DNA from: FW021-bin31 sp964647485
GTDB taxonomy: Bacteria; Bacteroidota; Bacteroidia; Chitinophagales; Chitinophagaceae
Reading direction: 5' to 3'
Assembly: GCA_964647485.1 (NCBI GenBank)
Contig: CAZYHV010000006.1
Coordinates: 77,076 to 141,075, forward strand
Length of the DNA: 64,000 bases
Shown here in pieces: positions 54,648-61,676 of the stretch. The notes beneath the pieces were generated by a model. The model saw only the letters and a list, made by a program, of their open reading frames with translations. It searched no databases and was not told the DNA's origin. A program made the position numbers and the translations under genes. Within the stretch, counting starts at the first letter, position 1; every line of letters begins with the position of its first letter.

Positions 54648-54908
54648 TCAATATCCGATTATTCGCTCATTTAGCTCTCTTTTATAATGCATAAATTTAT
54701 GCATAACGATGTAATCTACGCATTGTGGAGAATGTTTAGCTAATTCCAGGTTAAATAGCAGTTTTTGTTTATCGGCCATACACGATCCCCATTTGGTTTT
54801 CATCTTTCTTACTCGCCATTCTCTCCAAGGCTTTCCTGTTCTATTTTCCCATTTTTCAATACATTCCGGTAAGATGGCTTTCAAATAGGCACGATAGAAT
54901 TCTTCAAA
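54648..54908 (-). pseudogene. YgjP/DUF45-type metallopeptidase fragment, inactivated
   Basis: The frame reads the core of a YgjP-like (WGSC...HExxH) metallopeptidase: WREWRVRKMKTKWGSC, then CVDYIVMHKFMHYKRELNER. Full proteins are around 230 residues; here both ends are missing (an in-frame stop just upstream near 54910 and a stop soon after the motif). The zinc motif HExxH reads HKFMH, so the catalytic glutamate is lost. YgjP-like genes often accompany type I restriction loci, but no restriction gene is visible here. Confidence 0.8.
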
Positions 54909-54946
54909 CTATTATTTCGATATTCTCCGGATCATCGAAATATGGG

Positions 54947-55061
54947 CATCACTAATGCGATTGCTAAGGCTGTCCTTTTTTTTCTGCTCTATGCGGTTGT
55001 TCAGTCTCTTAGCAAGCTGCTTGTAAAGATTGGCATTTCCATGATACAAGTTAAAATTAAA
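54947..55061 (+). repeat. Direct repeat copy B flanking the AlbA unit
   Basis: Matches 53079-53226 minus a ~33-base segment. On the minus strand it stays open as ANLYKQLAKRLNNRIEQKKK followed by DSLSNRISDAHISMIRRISK and a stop. It may therefore be the original 3' end of a lost gene, with copy A the displaced duplicate. Confidence 0.88.
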
Positions 55062-55123
55062 TTCTACAATCCTTTATTATCAAAGGTAAAGTTTTTCATT
55101 AAACTCCTAAAAAAATCCTAACC

Positions 55124-55603
55124 CTACTCCTGCTTCGTAACATAATCCTTCTTTTCGCGGCATTTAATAAGCAGATTTATTAACTTTTCATTCTCTGAAG
55201 TTAGTGACTTCAGCTTTTCTTCTTTCATTTTAAGTGTCTCTTCCAATAATTCGATAATTTTTTCTTTAGACTTGGACACTTCTTGACAATAATTAAGCTG
55301 GATTTTAAAACCCTCGTCCTCTTTTTTTATTATTTCAGGGTCTTCTATTTTTTTGAGTGCTTCGCCTTGAGAGACTAGCATCTGGTCTTTCCCTGTTAGT
55401 AGCCAGGTAGCATTTATTTTTGGAAAATTATTTACAGTGTTCTGTATTATCTTCAACCCAACTTTGCTTCTCCCTTTCTTTATTTCTGTTAACAGGGAGT
55501 TGCTTATGGATACTCTTTGTGAAAAGTCATGAGCGCTTCTAATTTTCTTTTCCTGGACTAAATAATTATAAAACACTAAAAATCTGTCGGTTATACTCTC
55601 CAT
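55124..55603 (-). CDS. cI-like HTH transcriptional repressor
   Basis: A 159-residue regulator starting at MESITDRFLVFYNYLVQEKK. The N-terminal HTH reads SAHDFSQRVSISNSLLTEIK and is followed by LKIIQNTVNNFPKINATWLLTGK, the FP-xIN-xxWLLTG pattern of phage and element repressors in Bacteroidota. The C-terminal third is a coiled coil (KSKEKIIELLEETLKMKEEK). It is divergent from the replication genes, with a TACACTGT/ACAGTGT inverted pair in the gap, suggesting it controls itself and the replicon. Confidence 0.85.
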   Translation of the reverse strand: MESITDRFLVFYNYLVQEKKIRSAHDFSQRVSISNSLLTEIKKGRSKVGLKIIQNTVNNFPKINATWLLTGKDQMLVSQGEALKKIEDPEIIKKEDEGFKIQLNYCQEVSKSKEKIIELLEETLKMKEEKLKSLTSENEKLINLLIKCREKKDYVTKQE

Positions 55604-55618
55604 TATAAAAAAATTAAA

Positions 55619-55655
55619 ATACACTGTATTTTTTAATTGGCTATATATACAGTGT
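55619..55655. promoter_or_regulatory. Candidate operator: ACACTGT/ACAGTGT inverted pair
   Basis: ACACTGT (55621-55627, inside the palindrome-like ATACACTGTAT) and ACAGTGT (55649-55655) are exact reverse complements. The right half ends 4 bases before the -7 element at 55660, where a bound repressor would block the plus-strand promoter. Confidence 0.55.
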
Positions 55656-55659
55656 GTTG

Positions 55660-55667
55660 TATATTTG
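55660..55667 (+). promoter_or_regulatory. Bacteroidota -7 promoter element of the replication genes
   Basis: TATATTTG fits TAnnTTTG exactly and reads toward the HTH gene at 55734. Confidence 0.6.
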
Positions 55668-55691
55668 GTTTTTTGCTGGTTCAAAAACCAA
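55665..55691 (+). promoter_or_regulatory. 9-bp inverted repeat in the leader of the replication genes
   Basis: TTGGTTTTT (55665-55673) and AAAAACCAA (55683-55691) pair around 9 bases just after the -7 element. It could be a second operator or a leader hairpin. Confidence 0.5.
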
Positions 55692-55733
55692 AGCTAACCA
55701 AAAAATATATAAAGAGTAATTAAAATTTAAGTT

Positions 55734-56075
55734 ATGGAAGGTGTAATCATTACAGTCCCCAAAGATGAACTCAAAGAAATGATTTCTCGAGCAGTGGCGG
55801 ATGTGCTCATTAAAAAAGAAGAGATCAATCAAGATCAGGAAGCTCCTGACTCCGAAATTATGCAAACAGAGGAACTCTGTAAATATTTGAAAATGAAACG
55901 ATCTGCAGTTTATCAATTAACTACATACAAAAGAATCCCTTATTTCAAAAGAGGGAAAAGAATTTTCTTTAAGAAAGAAGAAATAGATGAATGGCTCAGA
56001 AACGGTCGAAAAGCTATTGTATTTCGAGGTGAAGAAGAAGATCGACTGACCAACGCAGGAAAATTCATTATTTAA
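55734..56075 (+). CDS. MerR/excisionase-family HTH DNA-binding protein
   Basis: A 113-residue protein with the helix-turn-helix typical of excisionase-like proteins in Bacteroidota elements: MQTEELCKYLKMKRSAVYQL, YKRIPYFKRGKRIFFKKEEI, DEWLR. The N-terminal 40 residues form a helix (ISRAVADVLIKKEE). Such proteins sit beside rep or mob genes in plasmids and integrative elements and control excision or transcription. It starts the plus-strand unit that leads to the initiator gene. Confidence 0.88.
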   Translation: MEGVIITVPKDELKEMISRAVADVLIKKEEINQDQEAPDSEIMQTEELCKYLKMKRSAVYQLTTYKRIPYFKRGKRIFFKKEEIDEWLRNGRKAIVFRGEEEDRLTNAGKFII

Positions 56076-56092
56076 TTATAAAAATCTATACT

Positions 56093-56650
56093 ATGAATGC
56101 TAATAAAGAAACAATTTCCGAAATTACCAGGGAGAGAATATTTGGACTGTATGCAGGTCAAAGTATTATGGCTTCTGACTGCTTTTTGACTAAACAAGGA
56201 AGTTATAGAAAAGAGAAACCGATATTACAAGTTGCTAAAATACAAGGTGTGTTCCTGCATGTTAAGCCACTTTGGGAAATTACAAAAGAAGATGCGATGG
56301 AAGCAGTCTTTCGTTTTTCACCTTACGCAAATTGTTTCCGTAGAGAAATCAACAGGTCTTTTATAAAAAAAGAAAAAGAGTTAGAAATTATCTCTACAGG
56401 AGAAAGAAGATTTCACTTTAAAATGTGTTTCATTTCCGGAATGGTCGATTTTGTCAAAACGGAACAAGGAGAAGATTTATCTAATAATCTGGATCACTTA
56501 TCATATTTTGATTATCTCAGATCAAAGGGTTACGCATTGCCGGCATTTGGCTATAGCGTTGAAGAGTTGAGGGCACAAAGTGTCTTTTGGTTGTCCGATT
56601 GTGAGAGTAGTAGGGAATCGCAGAAGGATGCCCTAATCGAACAGATTTAA
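56093..56650 (+). CDS. Hypothetical protein of the replicon
   Basis: A 185-residue soluble protein, 17 bases after the HTH gene and 10 bases before the rep gene, so in one operon with them. It has no recognised domain. Segments such as SFIKKEKELEIISTGERRFH and YFDYLRSKGYALPAFGYSVE give no family by eye. Its position between a regulator and the initiator suggests a copy-control or replication accessory role, which is only an inference. Confidence 0.75.
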   Translation: MNANKETISEITRERIFGLYAGQSIMASDCFLTKQGSYRKEKPILQVAKIQGVFLHVKPLWEITKEDAMEAVFRFSPYANCFRREINRSFIKKEKELEIISTGERRFHFKMCFISGMVDFVKTEQGEDLSNNLDHLSYFDYLRSKGYALPAFGYSVEELRAQSVFWLSDCESSRESQKDALIEQI

Positions 56651-56660
56651 ATCTCGCTTT

Positions 56661-57866
56661 ATGAATAAGTCGGGGTTAGAGAAAAATTACCATGCTATTC
56701 AACATCACAAGGATAGAAATGAGGAGAAGAGGATTGTTAAGGATAGGAAGGAAAGTAAACAAAAGAAGAGAAGCTCAGCTACGCTAGTTATCCCCAATAG
56801 GACGACATACATGAAGGTAGGGAATCCAAGGGATAGGATGGAATCTTCGGAAATACCAAAAGATGTAAAGTTCTTTTCGGTGTTTTCCCCTGTACAACTA
56901 AAAATTGTGGTGTACCTGATGAAAGAAATTCAGGAATTCATTAAGCCCCAGTTAGAGGATTTAAAGTCTTACAAAGAAAATAGGACGGTTGAAAACCGGA
57001 AAAAATTAATAGCAAAGCATAAGAACCGTATCGAGCAAGTAGGGGATTCTTATTTCTGTGATATTCCCAAAAAGTTATTTGTTTCCGGTAGAAATTATGG
57101 CAGATTAGAAAAGGAAATACAATCGTTGGCCTGGATTCCTGTTCAGTTAGAAACGCGCCATCCAAAGACCAATGAGCGGGTGCTAGAGTCAACTACATTG
57201 TTTACCATTTATGAGTATTTAGAATCAAAGAAAAAAAAGAAAAGAACAGTCTCAATTAGAATTTCCAGGGAAGTCTTAATGCTTTTAACACGGATTACTG
57301 TTGCTCCAAAAGGGAAAGCACAATGGGATGTTGATTATTTTAATAAGGTCAATTTTGACGTAATACTTCGTAGCAGGAAAGCTTACACCGGGCTTCTTTA
57401 TTATTATCTGTGCCCGTGGCAAAATAGGACTGGTTGGCGGGTAAAAATAAGTAAACTAAGGAGGCTGCTTGGAATTCCTGAGACCAAATACAAAAGGAAT
57501 ATTTATTTCCTTAATAGCGTTTTGAAGCCCTCAGCTACGGAACTACGAGAAGTCGGAGATTTTTGGTTTGATGCTAATCTTGATGGAGAATTTGTGAATT
57601 TTAAAATTATGAACACTGCAAGATTAGAGAAAGTGCAAGAGAAGATTGATCTCTTTAATTCTTATCTCAAATCAGTCCATTTAACTCATGAACAAATCAA
57701 GACACTTCAGAAGATTGTAACTCATCCCAGGAACCATAACAGAGCAAAGAATATCGTCACTAAGTGTTTTGAAGAATATAATAGTCAAACGAATACGATG
57801 AATCATATTAAAAAGTTGGAAAAATACATTTACATCGCCCTAAGAAGGCTGGAAGATAGCCTCTAA
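56661..57866 (+). CDS. rep: Rep_3-like plasmid replication initiator
   Basis: A 401-residue initiator. The N-terminal 60 residues are basic and variable. The winged-helix pair typical of Rep_3/RepB-type initiators follows: the first part at about 75-215 (FSVFSPVQLKIVVYLMKEIQ, GDSYFCDIPKKLF) and the second at about 225-330 (NFDVILRSRKAYTGLLYYYL, WRVKISKLRRLLGIPETKYK, NSVLKPSATELREV). It would bind the iterons that begin 30 bases after its stop codon and open the origin. The protein shows no truncation, so the replicon may be functional. Confidence 0.9.
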   Translation: MNKSGLEKNYHAIQHHKDRNEEKRIVKDRKESKQKKRSSATLVIPNRTTYMKVGNPRDRMESSEIPKDVKFFSVFSPVQLKIVVYLMKEIQEFIKPQLEDLKSYKENRTVENRKKLIAKHKNRIEQVGDSYFCDIPKKLFVSGRNYGRLEKEIQSLAWIPVQLETRHPKTNERVLESTTLFTIYEYLESKKKKKRTVSIRISREVLMLLTRITVAPKGKAQWDVDYFNKVNFDVILRSRKAYTGLLYYYLCPWQNRTGWRVKISKLRRLLGIPETKYKRNIYFLNSVLKPSATELREVGDFWFDANLDGEFVNFKIMNTARLEKVQEKIDLFNSYLKSVHLTHEQIKTLQKIVTHPRNHNRAKNIVTKCFEEYNSQTNTMNHIKKLEKYIYIALRRLEDSL

Positions 57867-57895
57867 GTTTAGTAATTCAGTTTATTAATCCCGAA

Positions 57896-57988
57896 ATGCA
57901 CCAAATTGTAACAGAAACATGCACCAAATAATAACACCCCCTCTTGAACATGCACCAAACTATAACATAAATGCACCAAATAATAACA
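57896..57988 (+). repeat. Iteron cluster, four 18-bp copies
   Basis: ATGCACCAAATTGTAACA (57896-57913), ATGCACCAAATAATAACA (57919-57936), ATGCACCAAACTATAACA (57950-57967) and ATGCACCAAATAATAACA (57971-57988). Only three internal positions vary. Confidence 0.95.
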
Positions 57989-58200
57989 ATTTCGCTAAAA
58001 TGAAAATCCAAAAACATTGATAATGAATAACTTATTAGATCCATTTACGAAGCGACAATATACAATCTGATATATAAAGACAATTAAAGAACACAACGTG
58101 GAAAATTTGAAGTTTTATTATAAAAAAAAGGGAAGAAATAGGCTGTTTTTCGTGATTTTGGATTGTTTTGAGAAAATCCTTAAAAATGAAGGGATCAAAA

Positions 58201-58218
58201 ATGCACCAAATTGTAACA
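58201..58218 (+). repeat. Iteron copy 5
   Basis: ATGCACCAAATTGTAACA, identical to iteron 1. Confidence 0.93.
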
Positions 58219-58262
58219 AACATAATTCAGCAAACTCTATTTCGCTTTCATTTTATGTGAAA

Positions 58263-58280
58263 GTGCACCAAATTGTAACA
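58263..58280 (+). repeat. Iteron copy 6
   Basis: GTGCACCAAATTGTAACA, one base different from iteron 1 at its first position. Confidence 0.93.
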
Positions 58281-58409
58281 TGACAAGGAGATAATTTGTT
58301 TATATTCAAGCCGCTATACACTACACTTCATTTATTTCAAAAAAAAGGGATTGCAATTTTTCGTAGGTCAGGTTTCCTTCAGTTAGCCAAATAAACAGTA
58401 GAAAAATTT

Positions 58410-58417
58410 TATCTTTG
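58410..58417 (+). promoter_or_regulatory. Bacteroidota -7 promoter element of the small lipoprotein gene
   Basis: TATCTTTG fits TAnnTTTG exactly, 23 bases before the ATG at 58441. Confidence 0.65.
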
Positions 58418-58440
58418 TAATCAAATTAAATACTTCCATC

Positions 58441-58827
58441 ATGAGAAAACCATTTTATTCTATTGCTATTTTGAGTGTAATTACGCTCGTGTTAGTGAGT
58501 TGTTCCCCCTCTGGTTCCGGAGCTAAAAAATTCTTAGGAACTTGGAAGGATACCGGCAAATCAGAGCATTACAAGATGACAATAATTAAAAAGGGAAAGG
58601 GAAATACGTTTAAGGTGGTATCTCCCGGAGCTGTAGGTACAAAATATGAGAAGAGGGATCCTGTTGTATATAAAGGGTTAAAATACAATGCAAATAAAGA
58701 TGAACTCTATAAAGATAAAGGAGAAGTAATTGAGGTCGTTTATGATGAAGATACTAAAACAATTCAAGGGTTTATGAACCATATGAAGGCTACTTCCCCT
58801 CAGAAGAAGGTTGATGTGAATAAGTAA
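58441..58827 (+). CDS. Small lipoprotein, unknown function
   Basis: A 128-residue lipoprotein (lipobox LVLVSC, Cys21). The rest is a small beta-rich domain: KKFLGTWKDTGKSEHYKMTI, PVVYKGLKYNANKDELYKDK, EVVYDEDTKTIQGF. The layout of strand pairs is lipocalin- or META-like, but no family motif is certain. It has its own promoter and stands alone between the replicon and the cassette-like region, so it could be cargo of either. Confidence 0.85.
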   Translation: MRKPFYSIAILSVITLVLVSCSPSGSGAKKFLGTWKDTGKSEHYKMTIIKKGKGNTFKVVSPGAVGTKYEKRDPVVYKGLKYNANKDELYKDKGEVIEVVYDEDTKTIQGFMNHMKATSPQKKVDVNK

Positions 58828-58837
58828 AATTGGTATA

Positions 58838-58963
58838 ATGTCTTATCAATTCTATGAAGATGCTTATCAATCCGGTTATGGTGCCGAAGCTGCAGATACC
58901 GGAGATATGCTTCCAGGTATTCATGCTAAAAATTTTAATTTTTGTGTTACAAATAATTTTTGA
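58838..58963 (+). CDS. Possible small ORF of 41 residues
   Basis: Starts 10 bases after the lipoprotein stop and reads MSYQFYEDAYQSGYGAEAAD then TGDMLPG before running into a less protein-like end. The composition of the first half is protein-like, so it may be the N-terminal leftover of a longer gene. No homology can be claimed. Confidence 0.3.
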   Translation: MSYQFYEDAYQSGYGAEAADTGDMLPGIHAKNFNFCVTNNF

Positions 58964-59025
58964 AAGGAAGTAAAATAAGTTACTACGCCTTGTTCTGGTA
59001 ATTTTCGAAAAATCATATTCCTTTC

Positions 59026-59268
59026 ATGTAATAAAAGTATGCATTACCAAATAATATGTATATATTAGCGATCGAAAACCTATTTTTAATCTATGATGCT
59101 TCTACAAGACATGTTATCCTGCGTGTTATAATGGACAATAAATGATTAAATTGGGTTTGAGATAAATTGATGAGATAATACCTTCTTCAGCTACTTGTAA
59201 TCATTTGTAATCGGTTATAAGTATTTGTAAACGATATTGTTTCGTCTATTTATGAGTTACCAGCAATG
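59026..59268 (+). repeat. Large direct repeat, copy 1 (left border of the cassette region)
   Basis: About 243 bases that align along their length with 63019-63268 at roughly three-quarters identity by eye. Shared words include TGTTATCCTG, TTGGGTTTGAGATAAA and GATGAGATAATACC. It ends near a GTTAGG motif 34 bases before the first cassette gene. It codes for nothing obvious. Confidence 0.88.
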
Positions 59269-59302
59269 TTAGGAGACCACAATTAACAACTAAAAACAAA
59301 GA

Positions 59303-59755
59303 ATGGCAATGACAGCAAATATGAAAGGGATTTTAACTTCTTATCTTATTGGTGTACCAATTGGACTAATAACAATTCTTATTGTGTTTATAACTCCAGT
59401 GACATTGACCGGAGAGGGACTTTCAACAATGGTAATGGTTTCGATTTATGGTAAAGCAATTGTTGGACTAATAGTCTCCTTTTTAATTGCACTTGGAATT
59501 AGCGGACATAAAGTAGTTAAAGACTTAAGAAACCAAAAGTCTTTAATCAAAACGTCGTTCCGCTACTCATTGACTGTTAATATAATTATTTGGTCTGTAT
59601 TTATTCTTCTGACAGTTATGGATAATAGCAAAGACTTCTTGACTTTCCTTCTACCGCCAATAATTGCATTCATCTTTTGCACAGCAATCACGACATTTAC
59701 TCTCGGACTTATTATTTGTTACACAATTAAAAAAAGAATAACAATTGGGACTTGA
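59303..59755 (+). CDS. Small integral membrane protein (cassette gene 1)
   Basis: A 150-residue protein with four clear hydrophobic segments: about 10-32 (ILTSYLIGVPIGLITILIVF), 45-67, 87-106 (SLTVNIIIWSVFILLTVM) and 113-140. A short basic loop (KVVKDLRNQKSLIKTSFR) lies between the second and third. No family is recognised. It stands alone between the left direct repeat and the first attC-like element, like a single-gene cassette; an ABC-permease-like or holin-like role would be speculation. Confidence 0.8.
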   Translation: MAMTANMKGILTSYLIGVPIGLITILIVFITPVTLTGEGLSTMVMVSIYGKAIVGLIVSFLIALGISGHKVVKDLRNQKSLIKTSFRYSLTVNIIIWSVFILLTVMDNSKDFLTFLLPPIIAFIFCTAITTFTLGLIICYTIKKRITIGT

Positions 59756-59780
59756 CAAATGCACCATAATAATAAACACT

Positions 59781-59989
59781 GCTGGTAACAAACGGTTTTG
59801 CGCAAGAGGGGGTAAAGTGATAAAATCGAGGTTTTCGGCTTCGATTGTCGCAAAAAACCGCTTGTTTTTTGCTGAAAAGAATTAAATTAGCAAAAACGCA
59901 AGCGTTTTTTGCTTAGGTTCGGGGTTAAACGAAAGTTCCGTCTTCGTTTTCCCCTCCTGACGCAAAGCCGCGAACCGTTAGTGGCAAGC
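59781..59989 (+). repeat. AttC-like imperfect palindrome, element 1
   Basis: A structured ~209-base element. Outer arms: GTAACA-AACGGTT (59791-59797) pairs with AACCGTT (59973-59979), and TTTGCG (59797-59802) with CGCAAA (59961-59966), leaving a 6-base bulge on one side. Inside are two hairpins: GCAAAAAAC/GTTTTTTGC (59850-59872) and GCAAAAACGC/GCGTTTTTTGC (59890-59912). It ends GTTAGTGGCAAGC, 38 bases before the next gene. The opening TAACAAACGGTTTTG resembles the start of integron attC sites such as Vibrio VCRs. Confidence 0.75.
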
Positions 59990-60026
59990 AAACTGTGACA
60001 CTCAAACAGATAACGAAAATACAAAA

Positions 60027-60476
60027 ATGGATACCAATTTTTATATGACAAACAGACAAAAACTATTGTTTATGGTTAAAGAACTACATAAACGAGGTTT
60101 TGAAAAATTGCGAGTGATTCCATCGTTATCACCATCAGGAACTTATTGGCGTTGTGATTTCATTGACGAAACAAAAAAGTTTAACTTTACTGCCTCGAAT
60201 TGGGTATACTGCCACGAAAAAGAAAATTCAAAAGAAGAAATTAAACTTACGACGCAAGAATTAGCAGACTTGTTCATAAAGGAAAACTTTGAATTCATTG
60301 AACATTGCAAAGGAGAAAACAAAGAATATGCAACGTGGTATAGCAAGATGTTAGCACAACTAACAACAAAAGATGAACTTCCATACGCATTTGCAGATAG
60401 GGCAATAGAAAAAGGGTTTTGGGAAACATCAAAAAACAATAAAATAAAAATTTTTTCAGACGAAGATAGATACTAA
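60027..60476 (+). CDS. Hypothetical protein paired with ADP-ribosylglycohydrolase (cassette gene 2a)
   Basis: A 149-residue soluble protein starting MDTNFYMTNRQKLLFMVKEL. Conserved-looking parts are RGFEKLRVIPSLSPSGTYWR and CDFIDETK near the N-terminus and KEYATWYSKMLAQL in the middle. No known domain is recognised. It lies one base before the ADP-ribosylglycohydrolase, so the two are translationally linked. A role as the matching ADP-ribosyl-modifying or modified partner is possible but unsupported by motifs. Confidence 0.8.
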   Translation: MDTNFYMTNRQKLLFMVKELHKRGFEKLRVIPSLSPSGTYWRCDFIDETKKFNFTASNWVYCHEKENSKEEIKLTTQELADLFIKENFEFIEHCKGENKEYATWYSKMLAQLTTKDELPYAFADRAIEKGFWETSKNNKIKIFSDEDRY

Positions 60477-60477
60477 A

Positions 60478-61434
60478 ATGAGCGCTACCTCTCCAATAAC
60501 AGAAGTAAAATCAGCACTTTTTGGGATTGCAGTTGGAGATGCTTTGGGCGTTCCTGTTGAGTTTAATAGCAGACAAACAATTGCTAAAAATCCGGTAACT
60601 GATATGGTTGGTTACGGCACATACAAATTGCCAGCAGGAACTTGGTCGGACGATAGTTCGCTTGCATTTTGTCTTGCAGAAGCATTAACGCAAGACTTTG
60701 ACCTAAACATAATCGGACAAAATTTTGTGAAGTGGTATGAAAAAAATTATTGGACGCCACGTGGAAACGTTTTTGACATTGGTATTGCAACACGACAAGC
60801 TATTTCACGACTTGCACTAGGGGAACAACCAGAACTTGCAGGCGGTTTCAACGAAACAGACAATGGGAATGGTTCCCTAATGCGAATTTTGCCGTTGCTT
60901 TTCTACATTCAAGACAAACCGATTAACGAACGCTACGAAATAACAAAACAAGTTTCGTCAATTACGCACGGACACATACGTTCTGTAGTTGCTTGCTTTT
61001 ACTATCTTGAATTTGCCCGACAACTGTTTTCAGGCAAAGACAAATTCGAAACTTACACAAACCTACAAACTGAATTCACAAATCATTTAACAAGTCTTTC
61101 TCTCAATCCGACAGAAATTATGTTGTTTGACAGACTTCTTAAAAACGACATTCACAAACTAACCGAAGACGACATTCAAAGTAGTGGCTATGTTTTGCAT
61201 ACACTTGAAGCAAGTATTTGGTGTTTGTTGACAACAGACAATTACAAAGAAGCCGTTTTGAAAGCCGTAAATTTGGGTAGCGATACAGACACAACAGCGG
61301 CTGTAACGGGGGGGCTTGCAGGGCTTTTATATGGACTTGACAACATACCAGCAAATTGGACAAAACAAATAGCAAGAAAAGATGACATTGAAAACTTGGC
61401 GGAACGACTTGCCGAAAAGCTTGCCAGCCACTAA
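60478..61434 (+). CDS. ADP-ribosylglycohydrolase (DraG-like; cassette gene 2b)
   Basis: A 318-residue enzyme that removes ADP-ribose from modified proteins or nucleic acids. DraG-family metal-site motifs are present: GIAVGDALGVPVEF (16-29), TWSDDSS (55-61, Asp58 and Asp59), DNGNGSLMRILPL in the middle, and NLGSDTDTTAAVTGG (265-279, Asp269 and Asp271). Together they bind two magnesium ions. The start is ATG 60478, directly behind the 149-residue partner. Its stop codon lies inside the first bases of attC-like element 2 (CCACTAAC), so the element begins within the gene end. Confidence 0.93.
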   Translation: MSATSPITEVKSALFGIAVGDALGVPVEFNSRQTIAKNPVTDMVGYGTYKLPAGTWSDDSSLAFCLAEALTQDFDLNIIGQNFVKWYEKNYWTPRGNVFDIGIATRQAISRLALGEQPELAGGFNETDNGNGSLMRILPLLFYIQDKPINERYEITKQVSSITHGHIRSVVACFYYLEFARQLFSGKDKFETYTNLQTEFTNHLTSLSLNPTEIMLFDRLLKNDIHKLTEDDIQSSGYVLHTLEASIWCLLTTDNYKEAVLKAVNLGSDTDTTAAVTGGLAGLLYGLDNIPANWTKQIARKDDIENLAERLAEKLASH

Positions 61435-61636
61435 CAACCAGTTTTGGACAAGAGCCGGTTCACGGGTAAATTGATGTTCTCGTCTTCGATTGTTGCATAA
61501 ACCGCTTATTTTATGCTTAAAAGCATTAAATTAGCAAAAAATTGAAGCTTTTATTTCAGTGTAGTGGTAAACTAAACGATTCCGTCTTCAAAATCAGCTT
61601 CAGCGTATTCTATGTAAAAAACATTTGTGGCAAGTG
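61423..61636 (+). repeat. AttC-like imperfect palindrome, element 2
   Basis: Homologous to element 1: 61484-61540 matches 59839-59896 at about 89 percent with one gap, and both share TAACAA near the left end, a TTCCGTCTTC word, and GTGGCAAG at the right end. The left border GCCAGCCACTAACA is identical to the left border of element 3. The next gene starts 41 bases after its end. Confidence 0.75.
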
Positions 61637-61676
61637 TTTTACAAATCATTCAAAAATATACTATATCATTTCTGAA

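Larger units (their letters stand above)
57896..58280 (+). other. oriV: Candidate iteron origin of replication (oriV)
   Basis: Six 18-base iterons of form ATGCACCAAAnnnTAACA start at 57896, 57919, 57950, 57971, 58201 and 58263 (the last begins GTGCACC). Four are clustered with 21-31 base spacing directly behind rep. An A/T-rich stretch of about 210 bases separates them from the last two, a good place for strand opening. This is the standard layout of iteron plasmids with Rep_3-type initiators. No DnaA box of the E. coli type is clear. Confidence 0.88.

Noticed and set aside
57896..58280. Possible CRISPR array
   Set aside because: The 18-bp repeats have irregular spacing (3 to over 200 bases between copies), no spacers of constant length and no cas genes; iterons next to rep explain them.
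58098..58283. Open frame of 61 residues on the plus strand behind rep
   Set aside because: It runs through iterons 5 and 6 and the A/T-rich origin and has no protein signature, so it is most likely a chance frame.
59759..59778. Seventh iteron-like word ATGCACCATAATAATAAACA
   Set aside because: It needs inserted bases to fit and lies 1.5 kb from the origin beside an attC-like element; probably chance.
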